The notes beneath the pieces were generated by a model. That model was given only the letters and a program-made list of their open reading frames with translations, did not search any database and was not told the DNA's origin. From an uncultured Flavobacteriales bacterium (lineage in GTDB: Bacteria > Bacteroidota > Bacteroidia > Flavobacteriales_D > Crocinitomicaceae): DNA of 64,000 nt. Made by a program: the position numbers and the translations under genes. Below, one piece after another: positions 52,879-61,452 of the stretch. Where the stretch lies: assembly GCA_903945495.1 (NCBI GenBank), contig CAJAVU010000021.1:62001-126000 (forward strand). Direction: 5' to 3'. How positions within the stretch are numbered: the stretch's first letter is position 1; each line of letters begins with the position of its first letter.

Positions 52879-54027
52879 TTAAACCACTGTAAACATGGCA
52901 AACACATACGTAAATCGTGCACTTTCTGGTACGGCGACCAAGATCGTATCGCCTAGCTTAAGCTTACCACTTTTCCAAAGGTCATCAACCATTAGGTAAA
53001 CAGAAGCTGCTCCAACATTTCCACAATTCTCAAGGTTTGTAAACCATTTTTCCTTTGGAATTTCCATTCCATTGGATTTTAACTCATTGTAGATTTTATC
53101 TTCGAAGAAATAGCTCGACATGTGTGGTAAAAAGTGATCCACCATGTTCACATCAATCCCATGGTTTTTAAAGATTACCTCCAAATTCTTGAAACCCAAT
53201 TTTACAATGTTCTCACCCAATAATTTTACATCTTGTTTGATACTGTAAATTGAACGTTCGATTGCTTCTTGCGGCGTGAAATCAGAAAATCCTTTTAATT
53301 CTCCGTTCTCTTGCTTTTCGGAACCCATGTACATACACGTTTCCACTTGATTGGCAAACGAAAAACCTTCTATCCAATCGATGCGCAATGAAATACCTTC
53401 CTCGTTCTTTTTGTCTTCAATTAAAAAGGCAGCTGAACCATCCGATAACATCCAACGCAAAAAATCCTTTTCAAAAGAGATATATGGATTTTCTTCCAAC
53501 TCCTCACGTTTTTTCACTTCAAGTTCGAATTGTTCAGCTCGCATGATGCGCGACAAACGTTCAGAACCTGTTGAAACGGTTTTATGCGCTTCACCCGCTT
53601 TTATCGCCATGTAGTTGTATTTCAAGGCATGCATGCCTGAGCAACAATTTCCAGATGGAGAAATTACTTCTATGTTATTTGAATTAGTCAACCAACCATG
53701 CACCATCACGCCATGTGAAGGCATCAATTGGTCGGGAGAAGATGTACCACAACTTAGCACATCAATTTCTTTCATTTCATTCGGATTCTTTTCAAAGAGT
53801 TTTTCAACCGCAATAGCCGCTAATTGAGCATTTGTATGCGTTGCTTCGCCGTTTTTAGTCATGGCATAATGTCTATTTTTTATGCCATTGTTACGCAAAA
53901 CAATTCTTCTAGATTTAGATGCTTGTTCATTTATAAACCCCAAATATGTTTCCATTTCATCATTCGAAATAGGTTCATTTGGTAAGAACGCTGCTGTTCT
54001 CGTTATAAATACTTCTTTTAAACTCAT
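52879..54027 (-). CDS. darB: Beta-ketoacyl-ACP synthase III-type, DarB (dialkylresorcinol) ketosynthase
   Basis: 382 residues, KAS III fold. Nucleophile C129 in SPSGNCCSGMHAL, His in DHFLPHMSSYFF, Asn in ENCGNVGAASVYL; GTSSPDQLMPSHGVMVHG is in the entrance region. DarB-type enzymes join two beta-keto acyl units and cyclise them to the resorcinol precursor. The stop-to-start distance to the DarA gene is zero, and DarA/DarB adjacency is the diagnostic pair for dialkylresorcinol and flexirubin clusters. Confidence 0.88.
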   Translation of the reverse strand: MSLKEVFITRTAAFLPNEPISNDEMETYLGFINEQASKSRRIVLRNNGIKNRHYAMTKNGEATHTNAQLAAIAVEKLFEKNPNEMKEIDVLSCGTSSPDQLMPSHGVMVHGWLTNSNNIEVISPSGNCCSGMHALKYNYMAIKAGEAHKTVSTGSERLSRIMRAEQFELEVKKREELEENPYISFEKDFLRWMLSDGSAAFLIEDKKNEEGISLRIDWIEGFSFANQVETCMYMGSEKQENGELKGFSDFTPQEAIERSIYSIKQDVKLLGENIVKLGFKNLEVIFKNHGIDVNMVDHFLPHMSSYFFEDKIYNELKSNGMEIPKEKWFTNLENCGNVGAASVYLMVDDLWKSGKLKLGDTILVAVPESARFTYVFAMFTVV

Positions 54028-54936
54028 TTATTTCTTCAATTCAACGCCACAAAAGTACGTTTTTTTCTCCTTAATTCCTTTTGAACTGAAAGGACGTATT
54101 AAGATCGAATAGAACGTAAGTACTATTGGTGCAACCATAAAAAGAGCTATAAATAAATAATACGTGAAAAATTTCACCCATCTTCTGCGTTTTGCTTCGG
54201 TCGTACCTTTTTTTACAATGGCATTTGCCCAAATCAAAAACAACTTTTTTGCTCTTCCTTCAATAAACAAAATACTCGTGTTTATGTTCACTTCACCTGT
54301 CAATAATATTCTTTTTTGAAAATTCTCTAAGATGTTATTTGTGAGGTCTTCATTCAACAGTTGACCAAACTTTCCTGCTTGATCGATGTCTTCTTGATTT
54401 ACTCCGGGAAGTGGAAAAACACCCCATTTTTTTTCTTTTTTGCCCGTTAACATCCAATGTAAAATGGTCACGGCACTCAACAAATTGTTCGTTTTATCAA
54501 TAAACGGTACGTTTCCAACAAGTTTTCCTCCTGCGTCTTGAATTAATTTCTTGACACTTTCCTGCGCATTCAACCACATGTTTCTTGAGCCAATAACCGT
54601 TACAACCGGCGTGTCTTTCAGTAAACTTTTGAATTTTTCGTTCTTCAACAAGGCAGTTGTCGGCAACGAAGGTGATAAAAACCAGGGTTGATATCCTAAA
54701 ACAATAAGGTCGTATTTTTCGCAGTTGTAGTGAATATCCTCCACTTCATAATTCACTTCCAAAACAGTTTCTGGCATCGTGTTAAAGAACTCATGGCTTC
54801 TCCATGGAAAGGAAAATGACTTCTTTGATGTGTAATTGACAAAATCAATGTTTCCTTGCAAGGGTTTACTGAATTTCTCAACAATTTCAGTTAGTTGACC
54901 AGATTGAGAGTATGAAATGACAAGTATGTTCTTCAT
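54028..54936 (-). CDS. darA: Dialkylresorcinol condensing/aromatising enzyme, DarA type
   Basis: 302 residues from ATG 54936 (MKNILVISYSQSGQLTEIVE); a longer reading from 55008 overlaps the previous gene. The N terminus is flavodoxin-like (SYSQSGQ phosphate loop), followed by LIVLGYQPWFLSPSLPTTAL and VVTVIGSRNMWLNAQESVKK. One membrane helix at about 258-278 (YYLFIALFMVAPIVLTFYSI) precedes a short basic tail. DarA aromatises the cyclohexanedione made by DarB. Immediately upstream of darB. Confidence 0.88.
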   Translation of the reverse strand: MKNILVISYSQSGQLTEIVEKFSKPLQGNIDFVNYTSKKSFSFPWRSHEFFNTMPETVLEVNYEVEDIHYNCEKYDLIVLGYQPWFLSPSLPTTALLKNEKFKSLLKDTPVVTVIGSRNMWLNAQESVKKLIQDAGGKLVGNVPFIDKTNNLLSAVTILHWMLTGKKEKKWGVFPLPGVNQEDIDQAGKFGQLLNEDLTNNILENFQKRILLTGEVNINTSILFIEGRAKKLFLIWANAIVKKGTTEAKRRRWVKFFTYYLFIALFMVAPIVLTFYSILIRPFSSKGIKEKKTYFCGVELKK

Positions 54937-54943
54937 GTAAAGG

Positions 54944-55390
54944 TTATAAATCCAGGTTTTTGGATGTTTTGGCGTATGAAACGATGCTATTTTTAACATC
55001 TGTGGCAAGCGAGGAATAATTTGCTTTTATCCATTTTGCATCTTCCGCAATATTCGATTGATATTTCAGAATGGCTGGTGCATTTTCTTGAATAATGAGG
55101 CGTAAAAAACGGTATTCGGTATTTTTTGCGTTTGAGCTTATTTCTTTTTCCAAAAGTGTTTTTCCTTGTTTGAACAGCTCCAACTTTTCTTTTGGTGTTT
55201 TTTCAAAACCAGACTTTTTCATGATTAGCGCACCTTTGTATGCGCGTTGATCACTCGATTCCTTTGTGGCAGAGATTTTCGTTAACATGGTGTTAATCGT
55301 CGAAACATCTTTTCCCTCAATAACCTTGAAATATTCAGCTTTTGAAAAGCTTACTGCCAACACCAAAAGGGTCGTAAAAAGTTGCGTCAT
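54944..55390 (-). CDS. Small exported protein heading the dar operon
   Basis: 148 residues with a signal peptide (MTQLFTTLLVLAVSFSKA) and a helical mature part (FKVIEGKDVSTINTMLTKIS, QRAYKGALIMKKSGFEKTPK). No family recognised. It is the first gene of the left-hand block of the cluster, seven bases before darA, behind a TAATTTTG promoter. Confidence 0.65.
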   Translation of the reverse strand: MTQLFTTLLVLAVSFSKAEYFKVIEGKDVSTINTMLTKISATKESSDQRAYKGALIMKKSGFEKTPKEKLELFKQGKTLLEKEISSNAKNTEYRFLRLIIQENAPAILKYQSNIAEDAKWIKANYSSLATDVKNSIVSYAKTSKNLDL

Positions 55391-55415
55391 CTTCTGCGTT
55401 TAATGAAATTTTTTA

Positions 55416-55423
55416 CAAAATTA
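55416..55423 (-). promoter_or_regulatory. -7 promoter element of the dar block
   Basis: TAATTTTG on the minus strand (55423-55416), 25 bases before ATG 55390. No clear -33 TTTG. It would drive the genes from the small exported protein through darA, darB, the ABC exporter and the first ketosynthase pair. Confidence 0.5.
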
Positions 55424-55581
55424 CTGTAAATTACCAAGATGCACTTATCTGGGGTGAATAATTACCTGTTTCTTTCATGATTATTCTACCGAAAAGAGCA
55501 CTGGCAATCAATACTTATCAAAAACTCAGGTTATTCGACAGAATTATCCAGCACAAAATCCAATTTATTCGTTGCTCCTGC

Positions 55582-55589
55582 TATTTTTG
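55582..55589 (+). promoter_or_regulatory. -7 promoter element of the GT2-DUF2062 gene
   Basis: TATTTTTG, exact TAnnTTTG match 17 bases before ATG 55607, divergent from the dar promoter with about 160 bases between the two -7 boxes. Confidence 0.5.
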
Positions 55590-55606
55590 TAATTCAAATT
55601 GATAAA

Positions 55607-56767
55607 ATGTTCACCGTTGAATCCATAAATGGTTGTGTAATTATTCCAACCTACAATAACCAAAATACGCTAAAACGCGTGATTGATGGCGTATTAGAAA
55701 TAGTACCCAAGCATGCTGTTATTATTGTAAATGATGGTTCAACAGACAAGACCGAAGAAATTTTAAAGGAATATGCTTCTGATTTGGTGATCCTAAAAAA
55801 TGATCCAAATGCCGGTAAAGGTCTTGCCTTGCGTAAAGGATTTAAAAAGGCGTTTGAACTCGGTTTTGAAAATGCCATTACCATCGATTCAGATGGACAA
55901 CATTTTCCAAGTGACATTCCTTTGTTAATTGAAAAAGCAATTGAGCATAAAGGAGCCGTTATCATGGGTTCTCGTAACATGCAACAAGATGGCGTGCCTC
56001 AAAAAAGCTCATTCGGAAATAAATTTTCTAACTTTTGGTTCAAAATCGAAACGGGCATTTCCTTACCTGATACCCAAACAGGTTTTCGTATTTATCCACT
56101 GAAACCAATCAGTAAAATGAACCTTTTCACGAAAAAATTCGAACTTGAAATTGAAGTTATTGTTCGTTTAGCGTGGAGAAGAGTCAAATTTGTGCCTGTT
56201 TCCATTCAAGTGAAATATGATCCAAATGAACGTGTTTCTCATTTTCGACCGGGAAGAGATTTTTTCAGAATCAGTGTGTTAAATAGCGTTTTGGTATTCT
56301 TTGCTTTGATTTATTATTATCCCAAAAAGTTTTTTTCGTTTCAGACCTTAGCGCACATTAAGCAAGAAGCTGTAAAACCGAATGAAACAAATTTGAAAAA
56401 AGCACTTTCAATCGGATTTGGCTTTTTCATGGGTATTTTCCCGATTTGGGGTTTTCAGCTCCTGATTGGAATTCCATTGGCTGTGTTGTTTCGCTTGAAC
56501 AAAGTACTTTTTATCACCGCTGCAAACATTTCAATTCCACCAATGATTCCATTGATCATCTATTCAAGTTTGCTAACGGGTCAACTATTTGTTTCTGGAG
56601 AAGTGCACTATTCCAGTGTGCTTGACTTTTCGAGCAAAGAAGTGCAAAGCAATATTTACCAATATGTCGTTGGTGCAATTTTATTAAGCGTTTTTGCCTT
56701 TTTAGCTGGATTTGTTGTCACCTATGGTTTATTGACAATCTTTCGAAAAAATCCTGTTAAAGAATAG
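55607..56767 (+). CDS. Glycosyltransferase family 2 fused to DUF2062 membrane domain
   Basis: 386 residues. GT-A catalytic part to about 230: VIIPTYNNQNTLKRVIDGVL, VNDGSTDKTEEIL, ITIDSDGQHFPSD (acidic metal motif) and TGFRIYPL. The DUF2062 domain (about 265-380) has GFFMGIFPIWGFQLLIGIPL, an amphipathic loop ANISIPPMIPLI and closing helices. This fusion recurs in Bacteroidota pigment and lipid loci. It is the only plus-strand gene of the cluster, and its end overlaps the convergent dehydratase gene by 11 bases. Confidence 0.82.
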   Translation: MFTVESINGCVIIPTYNNQNTLKRVIDGVLEIVPKHAVIIVNDGSTDKTEEILKEYASDLVILKNDPNAGKGLALRKGFKKAFELGFENAITIDSDGQHFPSDIPLLIEKAIEHKGAVIMGSRNMQQDGVPQKSSFGNKFSNFWFKIETGISLPDTQTGFRIYPLKPISKMNLFTKKFELEIEVIVRLAWRRVKFVPVSIQVKYDPNERVSHFRPGRDFFRISVLNSVLVFFALIYYYPKKFFSFQTLAHIKQEAVKPNETNLKKALSIGFGFFMGIFPIWGFQLLIGIPLAVLFRLNKVLFITAANISIPPMIPLIIYSSLLTGQLFVSGEVHYSSVLDFSSKEVQSNIYQYVVGAILLSVFAFLAGFVVTYGLLTIFRKNPVKE

Positions 56768-57128
56768 CGTACGTTGCCGCTATCTTTAAAAATGAAGTAG
56801 TATCATCTGCAAGTTGTCCTGAAATACGCACAAACGTATCATCCATCTCCGATATACTAATTTTCACATGTACGTTTTCTATGTTGATTGGATTCAATAC
56901 CGCTAAAAACTTACACGAAGACATTGTTTTCATTTTAAGCGGTTTCTCTAGGCCTAGCGAAAGAATTTCTTTCACAATTTCCATCTCCACAACACCTGGT
57001 GTTACAGGATTGTTCGGAAAATGACCTTCAAAAATGGCATGAGACGCATTCAATTTGATGGTTGCATCTACTGCGTTTTCACCTTTCGTTAGCTCAGTAA
57101 CGGTATAAAATGTATCGTTTAAAATCAT
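56757..57128 (-). CDS. Hotdog 3-hydroxyacyl-ACP dehydratase (FabZ/ApeI-like)
   Basis: 123 residues. The active-site loop AIFEGHFPNNPVTPGVVEME contains the catalytic His of GHFP and the downstream Glu of the FabZ family. Short length and charge pattern match the dehydratases in aryl polyene clusters. It would make the trans double bonds of the polyene. Start coupled to the LolA gene by one base. Confidence 0.85.
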   Translation of the reverse strand: MILNDTFYTVTELTKGENAVDATIKLNASHAIFEGHFPNNPVTPGVVEMEIVKEILSLGLEKPLKMKTMSSCKFLAVLNPINIENVHVKISISEMDDTFVRISGQLADDTTSFLKIAATYAIL

Positions 57129-57754
57129 CAGAAACTTGTAAATTTAGTATCATTAATTGTTGGGTTCACCTGCGCATTGCTAAAAGTGTAAACGATCTTT
57201 TCATCTTCACTTTCCACTAAACTCATATCCTTTAACAGGCAATCTTTTTTGTCAAAAAACAACACAATCGATTCAATGTATTTCGATAAGCGCTCTGAAT
57301 TTGGTTTCAAGACCAATTTATATTGCGTTGTGTTTTCGTAATAGGTAATCGCAAAATCTTTACCATCCAAAAAGCTTCCAGAGAGCATTTTCACCATTAA
57401 GTCTTGTATTTTCTTTACAACCGCTTTTGATGTCGGGTTCTTTACTTCTTTCCCGTTCTCACTGTATTTGACTTTGCTTCCATCAATCAATAAGATCTTT
57501 TTTGTGGGACTCGTATGTTCCCAACGAATCTTATTGGATTTTTTATAGCTCAATTTGCCCGTTGCTTTCTGCGCATCATCGAACATTTCAGAATAAACAG
57601 TTTCTTTAAAATCAGCCGTCAATGATTTAATTGTATTTTGCTTTTTTTGAATGGCTGTTTTACACTTCGCCGCATCACTCATTTTTTTAAACTCTTGCCC
57701 CGACACATTTAGTGAAAGCAAAAGAAGAACTACTAAACTGCTAATTAATTTCAT
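57128..57754 (-). CDS. LolA-like outer-membrane lipoprotein carrier (pigment cluster)
   Basis: 208 residues with signal peptide (MKLISSLVVLLLLSLNVSG). The LolA half-barrel pattern is present: IKSLTADFKETVYSE, GKLSYKKSNKIRWEHTSP, KILLIDGSKVKYS. Clustered LolA proteins in aryl polyene loci are thought to ferry the lipid-like product across the periplasm. Overlaps the deacetylase gene by 14 bases. Confidence 0.82.
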   Translation of the reverse strand: MKLISSLVVLLLLSLNVSGQEFKKMSDAAKCKTAIQKKQNTIKSLTADFKETVYSEMFDDAQKATGKLSYKKSNKIRWEHTSPTKKILLIDGSKVKYSENGKEVKNPTSKAVVKKIQDLMVKMLSGSFLDGKDFAITYYENTTQYKLVLKPNSERLSKYIESIVLFFDKKDCLLKDMSLVESEDEKIVYTFSNAQVNPTINDTKFTSF

Positions 57755-58508
57755 TCGTTATTCTTATTAAGTGTTGCTCATTGGCAAAGATAATGCCTTT
57801 TTCTTTGGCTTTGCTAAGATAGCTGTCGAGTGAATCTCTAGATTGAACTAAATTGTCGTGCAACAAGATGATACTTCCCGGTTTTGAAAGTCGCACTAAA
57901 CGCTTGGCTAGTTTCATGGGATTTTTTACAACTGTATCATACGAACGCTGGTTCCAACCTATCACTTTTACACCCAAATCCTTTACAACTCTTGCAATGA
58001 TTGGATTTGAATAACCAATTGGCGGTCGAAATAGTTCGGTTTGAATTGCATGAATATCCAAAACTGTTTGTAACTGTTGTATTTCATTTTTCACTTTTTT
58101 CCCACTCAACAAGGCAAACATTGGATGATGCGAAAAAGTATGGTTGCCAATTCGATGACCTTCGTGAAGCATACGTTGCACAATTTCAGGATGCGCGAGT
58201 GCTTTTTTACCAATCACAAAAAAGATGGCTTTCACATCGTGTTTATTCAACGTATCCAAAATCATCGGTGTCGTTTCTGGATTTGGACCATCGTCGAAGG
58301 TCAATAACACTGCTGGTTTATCAATTGTAACGATTGACTTCATGAAATAATTGAAACGCAAAAACAAAACGCCAGCGCTCAAAACAAGAAAAAAGAAGCC
58401 AAATGCTAGGAAAAGAAATAGGAAAAAATGATCACTTGATCTAAAAAACAGAACAAGAACACCAACATTCAGTGCGAAAAGCAGTGTGTTAATTGTGTGT
58501 TTTGTCAT
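57741..58508 (-). CDS. Polysaccharide deacetylase (NodB) domain membrane protein
   Basis: 255 residues. Two N-terminal membrane helices (about 8-24 and 28-50) precede the NodB domain: LLTFDDGPNPETTP (catalytic/metal Asp pair), GNHTFSHHPMF (metal His), FRPPIGYSNP and VIGWNQRSYD, with IILLHDN at the end. It acts on the periplasmic side, probably on N- or O-acyl groups of a lipid or sugar. Overlaps the preceding degenerate ketosynthase gene by 20 bases. Confidence 0.8.
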   Translation of the reverse strand: MTKHTINTLLFALNVGVLVLFFRSSDHFFLFLFLAFGFFFLVLSAGVLFLRFNYFMKSIVTIDKPAVLLTFDDGPNPETTPMILDTLNKHDVKAIFFVIGKKALAHPEIVQRMLHEGHRIGNHTFSHHPMFALLSGKKVKNEIQQLQTVLDIHAIQTELFRPPIGYSNPIIARVVKDLGVKVIGWNQRSYDTVVKNPMKLAKRLVRLSKPGSIILLHDNLVQSRDSLDSYLSKAKEKGIIFANEQHLIRITNEIN

Positions 58509-59415
58509 TTTTTAAGAGAATCAAACCTAAATAGTTGTTGCTGCTTCGGTTGACAATTAGTGCAAATTCCTTCGTTGAACTTTTCAAAAAATCATGTGCT
58601 ACATGCACAGCAAAAGCAGATGAAGATTGATTAAATCCTAGTTGATCATCGATGTGAAACACTTCACTATTTGCAGGTGTTTCCAATTCATTTGTATTCA
58701 GAACAAAGCAATTGATTTGCTCCAATGATAAACCGAAAGCTGCGAGAAAAGCGTTCGTTTCAACTGAAATTTCAGCTGCATTCGCTATTGTTTTGCATGC
58801 AAGAATAGCAATTGAACTTTCCATTTTATCGGCGCTAATCGCCAAAAAAGTTGCACTTGTTGTAAACAGCGTTTCGCTATCAAAAACAGATGGTTTCAGT
58901 TTGTTTAAAAACTCTATTGATTCGTCTGCTGCACCCACCAATACATTTTTCGAACCTTCTTCACAACACAACATGCCATCAATCAATGCCATTTCAAACG
59001 ACAAGTTGTTTTGTGTGTGTGTCATGTTATAGGAATGATTTCCTAAATCCAAGGAAATTTGTCCAGCGATTGTATTGTGCGTTGATTGAATAAAAGCTGT
59101 TGGAGAAAGCACATCGCCTTCTACCGTATAAATTACATTTAGAAATTTTTCTGTATCTGTTAAACAGCCCAAACCAGTTCCCACAGAAATCGCATCGAAA
59201 GGTTGATCCACCGCTGCTTGAACTTCTTTTGCCAGTGTAATTCCCATTCGTAAGATTGGACTTAAGCGACGCAAGGCAGTTGGTGCAATGTACGTTTTAA
59301 AATCAGGTGTTACGAGCGTTGGATTTTCAGAAACTTCGACCAATTTTTGATGGATGTCTTCTTGCTTAAAAACATCGCTATTGTTCATCGATTGGATTGC
59401 GTGAATATAATACAT
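58489..59415 (-). CDS. Degenerate ketosynthase (chain-length-factor-like), copy 2
   Basis: 308 residues. Similar to the protein at 46904: YIAPTALRRLSPILRMGIT, FIQSTHNTIAGQISLDLG, then YNMTHTQNNLSFEMALIDG. Gln-Asn at about 135-136 replaces the nucleophile and no HGTGT or GHT motif is present. It starts two bases after the end of an intact ketosynthase gene and is therefore its likely non-catalytic partner. Confidence 0.75.
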   Translation of the reverse strand: MYYIHAIQSMNNSDVFKQEDIHQKLVEVSENPTLVTPDFKTYIAPTALRRLSPILRMGITLAKEVQAAVDQPFDAISVGTGLGCLTDTEKFLNVIYTVEGDVLSPTAFIQSTHNTIAGQISLDLGNHSYNMTHTQNNLSFEMALIDGMLCCEEGSKNVLVGAADESIEFLNKLKPSVFDSETLFTTSATFLAISADKMESSIAILACKTIANAAEISVETNAFLAAFGLSLEQINCFVLNTNELETPANSEVFHIDDQLGFNQSSSAFAVHVAHDFLKSSTKEFALIVNRSSNNYLGLILLKNDKTHN

Positions 59416-59417
59416 GG

Positions 59418-60593
59418 CTACAGTTTTGAAAAAATTAAACTTGAATTATTTCCACCAAACCCAAAGGAGTTGGATAAAACATTGCGCACATTTTCAATTC
59501 GCGTGATTTGTTTCACTGGAATCAATCCTGTTTCTTCAATCGGTGTCGTGTGATTTAAATTTGGAAACAACACATTGTTTTGGATACTCAAAACGGCGAT
59601 TACCGCTTCAATTCCACCACATGCCGCAAGTGTATGTCCTGTATATGCTTTTGTTGAACTAAAAGGAGGAACTTTTCCTTCAAATACGTTTATAAAGGCT
59701 TTCGATTCAGAACTATCGTTGTTTGGCGTTGCCGTTCCATGGGCATTTATATAATCAATATCTGTTGGTTGCAAGTGTGCCACAGAAAGCGCTTTTGTCA
59801 TCGCCAAAACTGCCCCATTTCCTTCTGGTGATGACGCTGTTTGGTGATAAGCATCCGAGGCATTGCTCCAACCCGTTAATTTTGCGAGTGGTGTTTTCCC
59901 AGTAAGTTGCAAGGATTTTTCAGATTCCAATACAATATAACCTGCTCCTTCTCCTAAATTTAATCCTTTGCGGGTTTCATCAAACGGACGACACCATTCT
60001 GGGTCAAAAATCATGAGTGATCTAAAACCTGAAATGGTAAAATGAGTTAAACTATCAGTTCCACCTACCACAACACGATCCAATTGATTTGAACGAATCA
60101 GTCGAGCGCCCATCATAATTGCATTGGCTGCAGAGGAACAAGCGGTAGAAATTGTATTCACAAAACCAGTAATTCCAAGTTCTTCTGCCATTTGCTCGGT
60201 GGTTGTTCCACTTGGATGATGTTTGTACTTTTCAGCATCAAAGGTCTCGGTCTTCAGGTAATTACGGTATTCCTCTTCGGTAATATCCATTCCACCAACG
60301 GAAGTCCCTGAAATCAATCCTGTTCGAACCTCATCCATTAACTGATGTCCCTGAAACGCTTCTTTCGCAGCAACCATTCCCAAAAGTGCCGTTCTAGAAC
60401 CTTTGGTTTTGAGCTTAAAGTGTTCCATCAAACCTTCATTCGAAAGAGGAACTTCACCCACGTGATATTTCATCGAATGGTCGAGTGTTCCTTTACGAAT
60501 TCCTGTTTTTTCAGCTAAAAGGGACGCGTAAATTTCATCAACATTGTTTCCAATGGTCGAAATTGCACCTAGACCTGTGATAAAAATATCCAT
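59418..60593 (-). CDS. Beta-ketoacyl-ACP synthase II-type, copy 2
   Basis: 391 residues with complete catalytic residues: C152 in STACSSAANAIM, H285 in INAHGTATPNND, H320 in KAYTGHTLAACGG. Closest relative in the window is the copy at 47941. Sits between an ACP gene (3-base gap) and the degenerate partner (2-base gap). Confidence 0.9.
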   Translation of the reverse strand: MDIFITGLGAISTIGNNVDEIYASLLAEKTGIRKGTLDHSMKYHVGEVPLSNEGLMEHFKLKTKGSRTALLGMVAAKEAFQGHQLMDEVRTGLISGTSVGGMDITEEEYRNYLKTETFDAEKYKHHPSGTTTEQMAEELGITGFVNTISTACSSAANAIMMGARLIRSNQLDRVVVGGTDSLTHFTISGFRSLMIFDPEWCRPFDETRKGLNLGEGAGYIVLESEKSLQLTGKTPLAKLTGWSNASDAYHQTASSPEGNGAVLAMTKALSVAHLQPTDIDYINAHGTATPNNDSSESKAFINVFEGKVPPFSSTKAYTGHTLAACGGIEAVIAVLSIQNNVLFPNLNHTTPIEETGLIPVKQITRIENVRNVLSNSFGFGGNNSSLIFSKL

Positions 60594-60596
60594 ATG

Positions 60597-60851
60597 TTAT
60601 TTTTGACTTTCGATGAAACTTGCTAGCGAATCAATTGAATGAAAAATCTCACGTGCATCCGATGGATCCGAGATTTTAATCCCATAATTCACATCTAATA
60701 GAACGATAAATTCCAAGGCATCAATGGAGTCTAATCCCAATCCCTCGTCACCAAACAACGGTGCTTCATTCTTAATATCAGAAGGTGTTAAATCTTCCAG
60801 ATTCAATTGCTCAATAATTTGAGCTTTTAGGTTTTCTTTTAATTCACTCAT
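60597..60851 (-). CDS. Acyl carrier protein, copy 2
   Basis: 84 residues. Phosphopantetheine serine lies in EGLGLDSIDALEFIVLL. Overlaps the preceding gene by eight bases. The two ACPs of the cluster are alike in the DSID core and in a shared VLLDxxYGIKI segment. Confidence 0.93.
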   Translation of the reverse strand: MSELKENLKAQIIEQLNLEDLTPSDIKNEAPLFGDEGLGLDSIDALEFIVLLDVNYGIKISDPSDAREIFHSIDSLASFIESQK

Positions 60852-61452
60852 TTCTATAGGATTTAAGTAGTGTTGTTAATTGTTCAATTTCAAATGTGTC
60901 CGCTGATTTTTCCAGTAAAAATAAAAAACACTCTTCATTTTCGCTTCCGTTCATTTCAACCCAACCGCACAAACAGTAATCATTTCCTCTCAAAAATGAA
61001 AACATCGCTTGGTCAGCAAAAAATTGGGCATCAAACGCTGGTTGAATAAAAAAGCAATTTTCCCCATACCATTTGTGTTTTATGGAGATTTCACCAGTTA
61101 AAATATTTGGCAAAGTATAAACGAATAAAGAAGGACTTGGATTGTTATTGATTTCATACGATTCAATGTATTTCAAATCTGTTTGTTTACTCGAATCGTT
61201 GTTGGCAAAAACCAGCTGTAATTTATTTTCCAAATCCACTAAATCTGCATAAAACGGCTCCAGCAAGTAATCTGAAATAAAAGCACTTTTTGAAAGCGCA
61301 TCCATTTTATGAAATTTTGGATAATCGATGGTTAATTCTCTGTAATACGTCTTCAAAAAATCGTTTGGTTGCTCGCTATCTGCATGCGCAACTTTGACAC
61401 CATTTAAAAATGCTGCTTTCCGATTTAAGTAACTATGTGCGATCAACTTCAT
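60844..61452 (-). CDS. Half-length degenerate ketosynthase-fold protein
   Basis: 202 residues, not recognised from motifs alone. Compared by eye with the degenerate ketosynthases nearby, it follows the same order over the N-terminal half of a thiolase fold: DYPKFHKMDALSKSAFISDY at 43-62 (like RR(M/L)..MGI), then LFVYTLPNILTGEISIKHKW near 109-128 (like FIQST.N.IAGQISL), FIQPAFDAQFFADQAM near 135-150, and LCGWVEMNG near 161-169 (like the VGGAE strand). The nucleophile position has no Cys and the C-terminal half with both catalytic His is missing. Overlaps the ketosynthase gene upstream by four bases and the ACP gene downstream by eight. Confidence 0.6.
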   Translation of the reverse strand: MKLIAHSYLNRKAAFLNGVKVAHADSEQPNDFLKTYYRELTIDYPKFHKMDALSKSAFISDYLLEPFYADLVDLENKLQLVFANNDSSKQTDLKYIESYEINNNPSPSLFVYTLPNILTGEISIKHKWYGENCFFIQPAFDAQFFADQAMFSFLRGNDYCLCGWVEMNGSENEECFLFLLEKSADTFEIEQLTTLLKSYRNE

